From the NCBI GenBank assembly GCA_034008185.1, contig CM067084.1, positions 40,561,099 to 40,625,098 of the forward strand: DNA of 64,000 nt, written 5' to 3'. Of this stretch, positions 12,801 to 27,800 are shown piece by piece. Each line of letters opens with the position of its first letter. Position 1 is the first letter of the stretch. The notes under the pieces are model-generated. The model was not told the DNA's origin. It did not search any database and saw only the letters and a program-made list of their open reading frames with translations. The translations under genes were made by a program, and so were the position numbers. Origin of the DNA: Gorsachius magnificus (taxonomy: Eukaryota; Chordata; Aves; Pelecaniformes; Ardeidae).

Positions 12801-15800
12801 ATGTGTACTGTCAGTAACAAGGACTTCACGAGGATATAAACTCTCAATTCCTGAGGTTAATATCTGTAGAGCCCTACTCCAGAGATATGTTAAGTGACAA
12901 GTGAGGTGCAGGGTACACAGACAATTCCCACACTGACAACGGAAGATAGGTTGGAGCATATCTTAAGGATAAGTCTGCAATTAATTTTAGATACAACAAC
13001 ATATATCAACCTACAAAAATTGGCATGGTCCTATTGTCTTCTCTATGGCCGGTATTTCTTAGCCACTGACAATCTGTTGCCCCTACCTTAGCTTGGTGGG
13101 TCTAAAGTAGTGATTAAACATATCAAGAAATTATGTCTTCCTTGTCATCTAAAATACCTACTTCTTGCTTGGTACTTTTTTATTCTTTTGCTAAAATTGC
13201 AAGCCAGGGAAGCATGATGACAGAGCACTGGAACAGGCTGCCCAGGGGGGTTGTGGAGTCTCCTTCTCTGGAGATATTCAAAGCCTGCCTGGACGATGTC
13301 CTGTGAACATGCTCTAGGTGAACCTGCTTTAACAGGGGGGTTGGACTAGATGATCTCCGGAGGTCCCTTCCAACCCTTGCCGTTCTGTGATTCTGTGATT
13401 AGCAGCCGCACACAAAATCTGTCTATGTATGTCATTACTACTGAAGGCAAAACATATAAAAAGCTTTAAAGTGTACATAAAGCAAGCAAACAAATTAATT
13501 AGTGCAATCAGTGTAACTCCTGATTCTAGGAGGTATTTGCATTTATAAAATATATCCCATTTTTCCTTGAAATGTAAATTTGAAGTTAACAGTGTCATTT
13601 TAATCAGATGTATTGACTGAGACCAAGAAGCATCACAAAAGATAACCCTTATACTTGGTACTTCTGGAAAAGCAGGTAGAATCCTCAGAGGAACAAAAGA
13701 CGTTAACAAGGGGACAGAGCTAAGTAGCTTTCTACCTCAGTTATTTTCTTCTATATATGTATGAGTCTGTGATTTTATTAAAATGAGTACATCTGTTCTG
13801 TTTATTATGCATAGATTTCTTAAAAAGAATAAGAAAAACACATGAAATAAAATATCACTGAAGATGAATTGATAGTAATTTAATCAATTACAAAGCAACT
13901 AGAAAAATGGTATTGCCTTCCACAAGGCATATCAGAAAGCTATCTCACACTTAGCAGTGGCATAATTTGTTTAAAAAATCACTAAGTTTGTAAGCAACCT
14001 ATGTATCTCATTCATAATTTTCTCACTAGTCACTTTCAAATTAGAAATAACACAAGAAATAGATATTGAATACTCTCAGGGATATCATGGATTAACTTTG
14101 AAAGATAAAATAGTATATTCAGAAAAAGGTTGGGAAAGAGATAGACACGAAAATGTGACTACATTTTAATTGAAAAAAAATTAATTAGTATTAAATTTTT
14201 TTTCAGGCCTAACTCATGCTAGGGGCAACTTCCTCAAATATGGTCTGTTTTCCTAAAGCTACTACAAGTTTAAGTTCTGTTTCATAATTAAAAAATTTTC
14301 AATGTGTTCCCCATGAAGAAAGACAATTTAATGTTACGTTTGTTGGTTTTCAACAGAATTATATATGCAGTGTTATAGATGTAAAACACTTCAATTAAAG
14401 GCTGCTTTCTCCTTTAGCAGGTGCAAGGAACAATTTTTCCCACTCCAAATTTTAACCCTATTATGGATGCCCAGTCGCTAGGAGGAGCACTACAGGGAAT
14501 TAGTTAGAAGTTTGACCAATTAAAACATTTCTTTTTTTTTTTAAACAAGGTATCAAAATCAGACACAGGGGTGATGTTCAAATAAGTAATGCATTTGCAT
14601 TTACATTTACAGGAACTAAGAGGTGATTAAGATTAATCTAAAATCTATACCAACACTTACAGTAATGACGGCTTTCCATGAGAAAATAAGAAAAAGAAAA
14701 TAGAATTCTGTGTTACGCACTACAGTGAAGGCCAACAAAGGAAAGGTTTTAAATTGTAACTTCAACAATTAACTATTCACAGGGACTTTTAAGTCTTTTA
14801 ATCAGTCATCAGGAAACAAAAATAAATGGAGTAGAAAGTTTAAAGAATTTATTATCTTTCACTCACGAGCAGTTTTTGCTTTCAGTCTACATACATACAA
14901 AAAAAAAAAATTGTTCACCAAAGCATTTTCTCTGTTCAGATTTTTGTTTTCCTGTTCAACATTGTTGGTATTGCTGAGGGTCAAAATATTGATTTTTTTT
15001 TTTTACTATAATCTGAAACATTTTCCACATTAAAATTGTTGTCCGTATCAAAATTGTTATACCCCTTGGGCTTTTCACAAGGCTGTACAGCACCAAACCT
15101 TGCATTCAGTTTCTTTAATGGAAATGTGAGGACTCAGACTTAATGTCAAATGAACTAAAATGGGTATTATTGATCAAGAGGAGTCTGATGTATCTTTTTG
15201 ATAAAGTTAGCTACAGATGAAAAGTTTTAAACATTTTGCTAGACTTCAAACAGTACTTTTAATGCAGCATTGCTAACACAACAGGCAGAGATGATTCTCT
15301 TCATTTAATACCGTAACTACAAGTGCATTAACCTTACTTTTAATTTACCTATCAAAGTACATGGAACAACATTCTAATTTCAAGGACAATCAGCAAAATA
15401 CAAAGTTCAGCTTCAAAGGAGTTTAAGTCTCCATAGCCTTTACAGGCACTGATATACCTGACCCTGAATCTTGCACAAAACATTCATTCCTGTGAGGAGG
15501 TTCAGCCTCATGTCCCACTCATACCAGTGGTATTGCACAAATTAATAAAGTTATTTAGGTTTTCAAATATTTCCTGAGTCCTTCTTAGTTTTTACTGTAG
15601 AGACTGTATGAGCTGTATAGGTTCCTAGTGATAATTACTTTCTGAAAAGTAAAAAAAAAAATCCTCATGCAGTTTCAGTAACACATCTATTTTGTGAGTT
15701 TGATGGGAAAGAATCAAGCTCGTATTAAATCACTGTCATGCTAAAAAGCTGGTGTAATTGTGATGACATAATCCAGAAGAAAGATAACTAAACCTGTATA

Positions 15801-18800
15801 ATAAGCAAACACAGACTTCCTCTGACCACTTTAAAAAAAAAAAAAAAATCAATATCCAGCTAATTTGTGTCAAAATGGAACCTGTCAGTTATAGATCATA
15901 TGATAAAATCTGCCTAACAAAGCTGTAATAGGTAAAATGACTGGTAGAAACATGAGAGACTACCCTACTCCATTCAGATGCTAGATGACCCCCATGCTTT
16001 CTAGCCTAATTCATCTCTGCTGCAAGTGTGATAAAGTCAATTTATTTACACTTGGAGATACATTTATGCTGGAATGTCATTAAAATGCTGAGCCATCTAA
16101 AATTACCAAGAGCCATCTTTTGATATGGAATAAAATATGAAAATGATAAAATAATTTTCAGAATATGTTAATCATTGTCTTCTCTTTCATAAGCAATTAA
16201 TACTGATTCATTACAGAAGTTTAGCAGTATGCTCTAGCTATCAAGCGAAAGACCAATAAAATGCCCTTGGAAATTGGTTAAAATATTATACTTTTTAAAT
16301 CGTCGTAACTTATTTTATATAGTTCCTCTGAAAATATCTTTGTTTTTCAACAAATGGTCTGACCATAATTTGTCATCCTCATAAAAGAGATCCCTAATCC
16401 TGAAATGACAATTTAATCAACATCAACAGAGCACACAAGTATGACACCCCAGGCTCAGCCACAAATTCTGCTAGTGCGCCTAGTTCTGAATAGATGAAAG
16501 CCTCTATCTGTTTTATTGATGCTTTCAAATCCAGTGAGCTTCAGAGAGATGGTGATGCATCTGATAATAACAGACTACTTCACTTTTTGCTGGTATTACA
16601 CCAGCAAGTGGAAGGTATATAAGCATGGTAAATATAATTGATGTTGGTAAATACCAGTGGGATATTAATCTGTTGATCTATTTTTTTCAAGAATTTAGGT
16701 TAATGTTCTTGAACAAAACATGAACAATCACAAATATAAATAAATAACTGAACTTTCTTAATTTAGAGTCTGTGTTGTGTTTCCTTTACAGGTTGTGAAA
16801 AAGATGTGTTGATCGATATCCTAACGCAGCGCTGCAATTCACAGCGGCTTATGATTGCCGAGGCGTACAGAGACATGTATGGCAGGGTACGACAAAGCCA
16901 TTTTGTATTTTCATTACTTCTGTCTCTCCTGTCTCCAGTGCGGTTGGTCAGGCCTTCTCTCAGGTCAATCACTGGAACCAAAAGCCTGGCAGACCACTGG
17001 CTGGCACCAAAAGCTTGGCACACAACTTCGCTCATGTAATTATTAATACCTCCGACGGTTTCAAAGTGTCATTTGTATAGCAGTGGAAGTATGTCTGCCA
17101 CACACAAAGGTAAAAAAAAGGGACATGGAAAGGTTTTTTTTCTATAGTTCATTCACCTCTCTATTGACCAAAACCAGAATTTCTGGACAGACTTATTTCT
17201 TCCTCTATGTGCTTTTGGGGGTTTCTGCATTTTTTTTTCAAATTTTTAGAATACATAATAAAATAGTATTGCATTTGGGTTGGAATACTAGAGAAAAACA
17301 CCATACCAACAATTACAGGTAGTTGTATCTTATTCATGCACTGATTAATGTTCTTATCTCAAGCACTGACGTTCTCAGACCTCATACCATGTAACCCCAT
17401 CTATACACTAAGCACAGTACTAATCTGAGTTGCTTAATGTTAAATTTATGATTCTTTGAAAGGTGTTTCAAAGCCTTTAATACATAAAAAGTTAGCTTTT
17501 TTTTTTCAAATGCATTTTATCAATATTTACTGTATATAACAATGTAATTTTGTTATAGGACTTCTTAAATGTACACAGAGATAGATATCCTCATTCTGTT
17601 TCCAGATCTGCTATTGCTAACCAAATGACTTTGGGAAAGTTGTAATGCCTGCATTTTCCTTAGTTACCCCAGCTAAAGAAAGGCGAAAAAAATAGCAACA
17701 CCCTTTGGAAAATCCTTGTGAAATCTAGTGATGAAAAGTGCTGTATGAAACTAGATACTATTGGAAAGCTAAAGAAAAATGTTGTGATTAAATTGACCAG
17801 ACATGTCCTTCCCCTAAGAGAAGCCAGCCAAACATTTTAAACAAAATCCAGTTTTCTTCTTTTCCTGAAGCCTGAAAAACTAACAGCTCACTGGAAAATG
17901 CCTTTAAGGTCAGTGCACGCTTGCCACTGAATTGATCAGTGTGAATGAGGAAAACTGAGTTTGCAGAAATCCCACCACACAGCCATCAGCCTTAATTAGA
18001 GTTAACGAGGAACAGTTCATTCAAAAACTCCACATTACCTACCAGTCTGTTAACTGGTAGCACTACATATTTTCTTCTTTGGGTAGCTCAGCATTTTTCC
18101 AGAATCAGCCTTTGGACCACCTGTATACCAAAATACCTCGTAACTGCTGACCTCTGAATATGCTGGAGCACCTCCCTACTCTCCTAGACTTGGGGAAAGT
18201 GAGGAGCTGGATTTAATCAGTGTAGTGGTTTGATTTGGCAGTGTTACTCACCCATAGGAGATCACTGGCTTTATTTGGATTGTTATAAAAATTCAAACGC
18301 ACAATATTTGTGATATTTTATATGCAGCCTTGAATGGATGAGTATGTTTTAAATAGGCCATAAAAGAACAATAACTGAATCACAGGTATCCTGACCTTCC
18401 AAAGACTGTGATAATGATTGAAATCAGTGGATCTGGATGATTCAAAGTGTTTTTCTATTATGAGGTATTTATTAGGTTACCATTACCATCACACATGCAA
18501 ACCACACAAGTTCAGTGTTTATCCATGCAACATTCGTCACTGAGTTTTAGTTTTACTTATAGAAAACTAAAGCATGTCAAGCTACCCAAAGGTACCTGTG
18601 AGGTGCCAAAGCACCTAAGCCCACTCTTTTCAAGTTGTCAGTCATCTCCTCAACCACTGGACAGTGCTCCTTCTCTATTCCATCCATAGCAGCTGGCTGG
18701 GTCTTTTTAAACTTTTCTCTAGAAGGTTTCAACTGGACCTATAAACATTGGAAGGCTCCATATCATTTTTTATCTTTAATTTCTGCCCTCTGAAACATGA

Positions 18801-21800
18801 AGATGATCTGTAGAGAACACTAACGATTGCCAAATGTTCTTCAGGAATGGAGTTATGATTTGCCATATTTAGTATTCAAAGAAATTAATTATTGATTTGC
18901 TCTCCACTGATCTATTTGGATTTTCTTTTCAAATCCCAAATAGAAATATAAAAAATAAATAAATCCCTATGAACTCACACCAGCTTTAAATTTATACCTT
19001 TCTCAGCCATATTCAGTCAACCTGAAGTGCTATAAAGCCAGTGGCCACAGACCTAAAGATCTAGAAGAACTAAAAAAGCCAAATAAAAGCTCAGATGTAA
19101 TTTTTAAGTACTTCACTCTCTAAAACTATAAATAATAATAGAAGGGAAAGGCAAGCAAACTATTTTTATATCCCAGCAATGGCTACAGAAAATTCTGAAA
19201 CTTGTTGAACATCTTGCATATACATCCACAATTTTAATTTAAATTAATCCACTAAGCACTGGGTATACTTTATAGCACAAGATATATCAAGATACTCTTG
19301 ACAGCTTTCCAGAAAAACCCCATCTGGTTCTATCTTTTGCCATGTGGAAACAGGGGTCAGTACAAATTAGCTCTAATCTTGTTCAGAGATGAAACAGGAA
19401 AGCTGATTTTTTTTTTTCTCACCTGTGACAGCAGATATACTGAAATGGCTAATCTGGTTATTGCGTCATGCAGTTTATTTGATAGGTTGCTATTTTGTGC
19501 AGGAACTGCCAAACAGGATGGGATGCATCTTGCCCTGAATTGCTGCAGTTTACGCTTCAGAAGATACTTTAGCACACATCAGTGATAGCGTTTCATTAGC
19601 TGTAATCTGTATTAATGGATATATTGGATTGGGCAAACGTGCCATTCAGCAGTCCCAGTTTATGAGTGGTAAACTCTACAGGACAGAGAAGACAGACAGC
19701 CAGCTAGTAATAATTTTGGCCTTCTCAGCTTAATCTATGGTAAACCTGTCAGTCCAATCCTCCACCCTCTTAATTTCAATTCAGTCTGTTCAATATGGTG
19801 GCCACTATGCCCATTCATTTGACAAATGTAAAGTGTGACACATTAGAAGGAGAAATATATAAAAAAAGTAAATAAACACCTGAAGGGCATTTTGATAAAA
19901 TTCCTTCTTAATTCCTTAAGGTTTTTTATTTTTCAATACTTCACTTCCCTTTTAGGAGTAATTTTTAATTAGTATCCATTTGTATTATTAATACATTTTC
20001 CCACAGGCATGTTGTAAGAAGTGAAATGTCTTAATGAATTAATTTCTATTCCGTGTGTGATTTAGTGGTTGTCAAATGCATCTAATGTGCATTCACTGAA
20101 GAATACATATGTTTCTTCATCATAGATTCAATTTTTAATGTGTATATGTCCTCCTTCATTGCTACTCTAGCTACTAATTTAATTATATTCAGATATGTAT
20201 CAAAACCAAAGTGCAGGCCTGAAAAAGAAACAGCTCTGAAAAAAGCATTGTTTATACCATGGGAACCATTTCTGGTACTCCTTTAAATTCAGACTTAGGT
20301 GAGAACATATCTGACAGCTTCCTAGTGATGTATACAAAAAAATAAAAAAAAAAAAAGAGTGCACAAGTATCTTCTTAATCAGAAACAGCAATAGTATAAC
20401 TAACAAGCTTTTGGCATTCTCCGTGTTTTGAAGGATGCTACTGGGAAAGGGGAGTGTGGGGAGGAATCTCTCATCCATTACTGAGCTACCTGGCAAGCAA
20501 GTACTGAGACTCATTCAGGGAAAGAGAGGGGTTCCTTTTTATTAATCCAGCACCTGACAGAAGTAGTGAATTCAGTTTGAATGTAATACATACATAAAAT
20601 GAGGCACCTAACCTTCCAGTGATTCAAAGCAGGTATTTTTATGTATTAGGAGCAATATGGATGATTTTTTAAATCATTCACGTAGTGAGTAACACTGAAA
20701 AAAGCACAAGAAATTGCCTGTGTTCTATGGTATTTGACTTCCAAAGGTGCTTAGCTCCCACAGATTCGCACAGGGAATACGCCAAGGGAATCTGCAGATG
20801 CTTTGCCATGGTATTCAGGTTTCCAAGCCTTTAAGTAGTAGTTGCACTTAAACGCCTGAATTTTCTTCTGTATTCTAATGAACCAAAAATCAACAATCCT
20901 ATGTGGTCTACTTGTTTGTATGTCCATTGTCATCTCACCCATACAGTTAGAAGAAGCAGGTATTATTTTAAAAAATATTTTTCTTATTTAATTTTAGCCA
21001 GAATTCATCTTCAACAGCTCATCTTTATTCATTTACAGAGAAAACCACTAATACTTTTTTTAAACTATCTTCATAAAGTGTGACTATTGAAATAATCCTG
21101 TCTATGCATTATTTTTGTGTTTTCAAGGATCTGGTAACGGACCTAAAAGAGAATCTCTCTCATCACTTCAAAGAAGTCATGGTTGGCTTGATGTATCCAC
21201 CTGCCCTCTATGATGCCCACGAGCTCTGGCATGCCTTGAAGGTACTTGTCAAACTCAGAATTGCTTAGAGTCGCAGTCACTAATTACAGTACTGAATATA
21301 TGTTAAACTGATTTTTTTTATTTTTCTTTTTACATTTAAATGGTTGATAAACTGCTGGAAGTTAGTACACTGGAATAGTGTACTGCTGCATAGCATACTA
21401 GGTCATCAGAAACACAGTGCTACATGAAGTCTATCTTACACATTTTGAGAATCCCCTCAAAAAAAAAATTAACACTGTTTTTTCTTGTCCTTCAGCTATT
21501 TAAACCAATGCACTTTTTAGAACTACTGATATATTTTAAATTACAGTTGGCATTAAAAGGATTGTGAAATATCATTGGTAGCACTGGCAGCATGACTTTT
21601 ATTAAATTGTTGACAAGATTGCCAAAGTTATATTTTTTTCTAAACATGGCTCAAAGTTAAACTTTCTTGTAGTATTCTATCTTGATCTGGATTCATATGG
21701 CCAAAGTAAAAAACAGGCCATATGTGTCTCCAGGCTCAGGCTTGATGTCATGTTCTCCCATTATCCCAAATGCAAAATACTCAACAACACTATACATGTA

Positions 21801-24800
21801 CATGTTGCAAGCAGCATATGCAGCATATCTTATGTCAATTCAAGTTTATAAAATTAATTCAAATCCTATGGGAAAATACAGTGCATGTATTGGGAAAATG
21901 CAGCATTGCATGCGTGGCCATAATGCTTCCCTTAAATACCAAGTTCTACAGTAGACACTACAGACTGTAACATTCCTAAATAAAAAAAAAAAGGAAGATG
22001 GAAACACAACATAGTAGTTGTGCTCATATCTACTTCAGATTGCCTGAACACTTGCTGGGGACGTATGCTCAATCTTTACATCTGATTTCTTTCAGCAAAT
22101 CCTAAATTCTTACTAAAACTCTAAAATTCTTCCCATTATGTTTCTGTCAACACTACTCTTATTTCATTCCCCACTTGTTAATGTACATGCTGAAATTCAT
22201 AAGTAGGAATAGATTTGAAATGCAGGATTCTACTATTAATTTAAAGCCATTTTCTATTTAAACAGGTAGACTATGCAAAAGTACACTATGCATTGCTAGA
22301 GCAGAGACTGCTATTCTTTTGTTACTTCTCATAAGTGCAGCATTGCTTTCTTCTAAAAGCTGTGGTTTCTACTAACATCTTTTCATATTTACTTCTTTCC
22401 ACACAGGGAGTAGACACAGAAGAAAAATGTCTAATTGACATATTAGCCTCAAGATCAAATATGGAGATCTTCCAGATGAAAGAAGCCTACTTAATGCGTA
22501 ATGTTTCTACAAGTGCACAGTACCATTTGTATTATATGTGCTCTGGATGTATTAGCATACATGAAGGAACTGAACAACAAAAATTACTTCTCAGTGCTCA
22601 CCGGGTCCCTTCCCCCTCCTCTCCCCTAAATATATACAAAAGGCTGAAGCAAAATGTTTCATGTTTAAAATACATTATAGTATTTTTGAGATGTAATGCT
22701 GTCTATACTATTTGAAACACCTGGCAGCCACTCTTGGGGATTTTCAGAAACTTTTGCACATTTTATTCAAAAAAGTACATAAGCTGTTTTCCTTCCAAAA
22801 GTGCTTACTCAGGCTGGACACTCCACTCACCTGCCTTGATGGGGCATTTCTGAGTATCCCACCACCACACAGTGGCAGCAATGGTGGGGCTGCAACCCGT
22901 GGGTGGGTGGACAGGCGAGCTGGGCAGTGGCTGAAGGGCCCCGGCAGGGCAGACCCCCCAGCAGGGCTCAGGCAGACCTGCCAGCCCCATGGCTAGGTCC
23001 ATGCAGAACCTGCATGGGTTACTGCGGAATAATCACCATAGAAAATGGACAAGTATTTGCACCCTATTTATTTATCCTTTCTCTGCTAATCTTCTTAGTA
23101 CTATTCAGAGCATGTTCATTTGTGGTTTAGATTATAAGTTTTTGTTTTAACCTAGAATATAATAATGATCTTCAACAAGATATCGACTCCGAGACTTCAG
23201 GTCATTTCAGAGATACACTCATGAACCTTGCGCAGGTACTGTAAAAACAAGTAGCATGACTTACATTTCTAAAAATTTCATAACTTTTGATACTATGCGA
23301 GTAGTCTTAAATTTTAAGATGACTGCAGTTAAAGCTAGTTCAATAGGGCTACACTTTTGAACAAGAGAGGGGAGAAAGCAGAAGAGGAAGAGAAGTTTAA
23401 TTCCTTCATCTACTTTGCCATTGACTTTGGCTTTCACATGGAGTAAGCCCCTGCTGACCCGCTGCTGAATCTGTCTCATCTCAAAAAGAGTCTGCTTGCA
23501 TGTACGAATGAGATTTTTGTTTTTAAAGCTCTGTTTTCTCCATTGTTAGACTCTATGGTTCATAATTCAGTATAGGCATTACATTAAAATGGAGATATAT
23601 GCACATTTGACTATAAAAGTATTAAAGAGGTCTCTGTTTTAAACATTACGTTCTTTGTGCTACTGCATATGCTAAATCACAGTAGGTTTGCATGCAGGCA
23701 AATTCATTGTCACTATCACACACCACCTATTGCAATTTTAGCCATTTGTAGTTTTATGCAAGAAAGTTGGTCATCCTTGTCAGCTCATGAGTTCCCATTC
23801 TCATTGTAGTCACTGTGCTCATTATCTTAAAAATCTTTTGTAAACCAGAGTAACAAAGAATGGCAAAAGGACTGCAAGGAGATAACAGCACACATAAGGT
23901 ATATCTGTATTTTTATATATGTATGTCTTGGGAAAAAATGTTTCTTACTAAGATTTGAAATAGCAGCAGGCTTCAGTGAGCCTCAGAGAGAGAGAGCAGA
24001 TGTTTCAACTCTAGAAGCTATAAACAGGAAATATTTTTTTCTAATGTTGGATGTTTTTTCCCCCCAATAATGAAAATTCATCCTTGCTTAAAAATGAGGA
24101 GCTACAGGTTAAGTAACCTCTCTTCTCATCTTTATTAAAAGCATGGGACACATTTTACTCATCAAAAGAACAAAGTTAAAATAAATTATCTGAGACTACG
24201 TTATTAGCCCTTATTTTCTTAAACCATAAATATTGATAAAGAGGCCTAAAATCAGCAATTTCTTAGCTAACAAGATCTAACGGCTATTTTTCTCAAGATA
24301 AAGAAAAGTTGCAGGAAATTCCAACTTTACTCAGTTATACTGTATACTTCTGAAGATTGTTAGTTGAAATATCCATGTTTGGATATGATCTTATATTAAA
24401 ACTCAGTGATATTTCATCAAAATATATCTTTATTAGTTCTAGTACCATGCAACTTACAGATTATTCTACAGCAACATTTCCAATGCATCCTTTAATGCTT
24501 GTTTCAGACACCCTTTGCTTTGATTTCCATTAGATCTTGGGACTGATGACACACACGTCTGACTACAGAAGTAAATGTGCTTCACATTTGGAGAGCAAAA
24601 TATTCAATTGCTCTAGTGTGGTATTTACGGTTTTCATGTCCACACTGAGTTAGACCAGAAGTTGTAGGTTATAGTCCTTCCTAAATAAATTAACAGAGTT
24701 ACAAATTCAGGCTAACTAATATTCTAGTATGAGACAAACAGATTTTTATTCTAATTCTCTTCTTTTTGGGTATTCATTGAAATATGATCATTTTCTACAG

Positions 24801-27800
24801 TTTAAAAAACAATTATACACATTGTGGGATTCTCCAGTAAAACTATGCCAAGAGTAAAATCTGATAAGTCTTACTGGGGATAGTGGGCATTTGACTCATG
24901 TAGAATATTATTTAACTTACTTTATTGTTCGCTTGTCTATGTTTTTTCCAGTGTTTTCTTGTGTATGTAACTTTATGCAGTCGTTCCAGTATAATTTTCT
25001 TCAAGTAATTTATCTTTTTACTAGGAATTCCACTGTGTGAAATTCTTACAATTTAATTAAAATATAAATTAACATTTTTAACAGGAAAAAAAGGGTAAAA
25101 AATGACTGCAAATTTTAAAGTAAATTGCTTCAAACACATATAATTAAGGCAGTGATTACATGCAGCTTGAGATTGTTAAAGAGTTCTGCAACCAGGGCTG
25201 ATTTGTATCCTTACAAGATGATAACGGTTAAAACAGTAATTCCAAAGGTTGTGTGCTTTTCTCTTTTTCGAAGAACTATATAATTCAGATCATAGTGTGT
25301 TTACTAAAGCATATCAGCTTGATTTGTGTAACTGAAAAGCTATTAAATATGTAGGAAAATTAGAAGTATTTTTCTGTGGTTTATGTATCAAAGTTGTGAA
25401 ACAATTTCCTAGTCTTGGATCTTAATTTTCGACAATGATTATAAGCAAGCAAAATCTCTGTTATTTCATGTGCTTGCTTCCTATGGTTTGTGCAGGGAGA
25501 AGAAAATTGAGAAAAGATTCTTCTGGTAATATGCACATTGGGAAGAAATAATCAGTGAATGGCAATTGTTACTTTTATCCTTGTTTCCCCCTCATAGTTA
25601 CATATTATAGTAAGCAATATATCATCCATAATACTGGAAATGGTGGTGGGATGGTAGTGGTAAGGTAAAAGCTTGTTTAAAATGGGACTGAAAATGGGAT
25701 AGGTTTATCCACTTCCCCTAGTTTTTCCTTTCACAAGACTGTTTGTTGTTCCAGAGTTCCTCTACTTAGAGGAAATGAAGACATAACATGACAAGTTGAG
25801 ATATGTTCTACAGGTGCAAATTCAGCCATTGAATACACTAATCCAATCTAAAAGCCCATATGTGTTATCTCAAGAAATGAAACATAGCTTCATGTAGAGA
25901 CAAATTTGTATTCCTACAGCCTTTTAGGATTTGACACGGTCCCCCACAACATCCTTCTCTCTAAATTGGAGAGCTATGGATTTGATGGGTGGACTGTTCG
26001 GTGGATAAGGAACTGGCTGGATGGCCGCATCCAGAGGGTAGTGGTCAATGGCTCGATGTCCGGATGGAGACTGGTGACGAGTGGTGTCCCTCAGGGGTAC
26101 TGGGACCGGTGCTGTTTAATGTTTTCATCAATGACTTAGCGAGATCGAATGCACCCTCAGCAAGTTTGCGGATGACACCAAACTGAGTGGTACGGTTGAC
26201 ACACCAGAAGGACGGGATGTCATCCAGAGAGACCTGGACAGGCTGGAGAGGTGGGCCTGTGTGAACCTCATGAGGTTCAACAAGGCCAAGTACAAGGTCA
26301 TGCAGCTAGGTCGGGGTAACCCCCAGTATCAGTACAGGCTGGGGGAAGAAAGGATCGACAGCAGCCCTGCCGAGAGGGACTTGGGGGAGTATTGGTGGAT
26401 GAAAAGCTGGACATGAGCCGGCAATGTGCGCTGGCAGCCCAGAAGGCCAACCGTATTCTGGGCTGCATCAGGAGAACCGTGGCCACCAGGTCGAGGGAGG
26501 TGATTCTGCCCCTCTACTCTGCTCTGGTGAGACCTCACCTAGAGTACTGCGTCCAGCTCTGGAGCCCTCAGCACAAGAAGGACATGGAACTGTTGGAGCG
26601 GGTCCACAGGAGGGCTACTAAAATGATCCGAGGGCTGGAGCACCTCTCCTATGAGGACAGGCTGAGAGAGTTGGGCTTGTTCAGCCTGGAGAAGAGAAGG
26701 CTGCGGGGAGACCTGATTACGGCCTTTCAGTACCTAAAGGGGGCCTATAGGAAAGATGGGGATAATCTTTTTAGTAGGGCCAGCTGTGACAGGACAAGGG
26801 GTAATGGTTTTAAACTGAAGCAGGGTAGGTTTAGACTGGATATAAGGAGGAAATTCTTTACAACAAGGGTTGTGAAACACTGGAACAGGTTGCCCAGAGA
26901 GGTGGTGGAGGCCCCATCTCTGGGAACATTCAAGGCCAGGTTGGATGGGGCTCTGAGCAACCTGATCTAGTTAGCGGTGTCCCTGCTCACTGCAGGGGGG
27001 TTGGACTAGATGACCTCTAGGGGTCTCTTGCAACCCAAAACTTTCTATGATTCTATGATTCTATGATTTAACTTTTGAAGAAAATGTATCTTTTTTTTTT
27101 CCCCTCAGGGAACAAGGATGGAAGGATATGCAGATCCTTCTACAGCTGCTCAGGATGCAATGGTAAATATAGTCAGATGTGAGCTTCTTAAATATTAAAA
27201 AAAAAAAAAAAAAGAAATACAAATTTTGAAAAGTGATTTAGGACTTAACGTCTTTTGCATTTTTTTTTTCCTTTTTCTGGTATACTAGATTCTATGGGAA
27301 GCATGTCAGCAGAAAACAGGCGAACACAAAAACATGCTGCAAATGATTCTCTGCAACAAGAGTTACCAGCAGTTGTGGATGGGTAATCCAGCGGTTCAGC
27401 TGTTTGAACATAGAGTGGAAAGGAAAAATCTGACTTGCTAATAAAACCATGGTGTACATACCAAGAAGCTCAGTATGCAGCAGGGTATTAGCCTGAAACC
27501 TGTGTGAACTGTTGGAGCTCTCAGACTCCCACTGCTGTTAATGGGATTTTGGAAGTAATGGAAAACTAAACTTTACTTTATGACTACAGACAGCTATAGA
27601 TAGAGCAGACAGACATCAGGATGCATAATAACAGAGAGAAGAATATATGACCAAAGAAAGGTGTAGGCTATGGCTGTGCTGCGTTTACACACAACACAAC
27701 AGGATGAGGCAGATTTTTCTTAACTATTTTCTTCATTTTTCCTAAGTAACCCTTTGCTATGAGTGGAAACACTTTTGGAGAGGCAGTTGGAGTATTTTCA

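Larger units (their letters stand above)
853..14420 (+). other. ANXA10 intron 1 (13.6 kb)
   Basis: Large AT-rich intron between the six-codon first exon and exon 2. It contains a solo LTR at 3026-3591, a degenerate antisense CR1 at about 6838-7330, a sense CR1 3' end at about 13200-13401 and a short tandem duplication at 3748-3788. I see no further coding exon in it. Confidence 0.75.

Noticed and set aside
26392..26970. Apparent 192-residue protein in ANXA10 intron 6, and its 184-residue counterpart at 32241-32795
   Set aside because: Both are the C-terminal end of CR1 ORF2 followed by the CR1 3' tail, not host genes.
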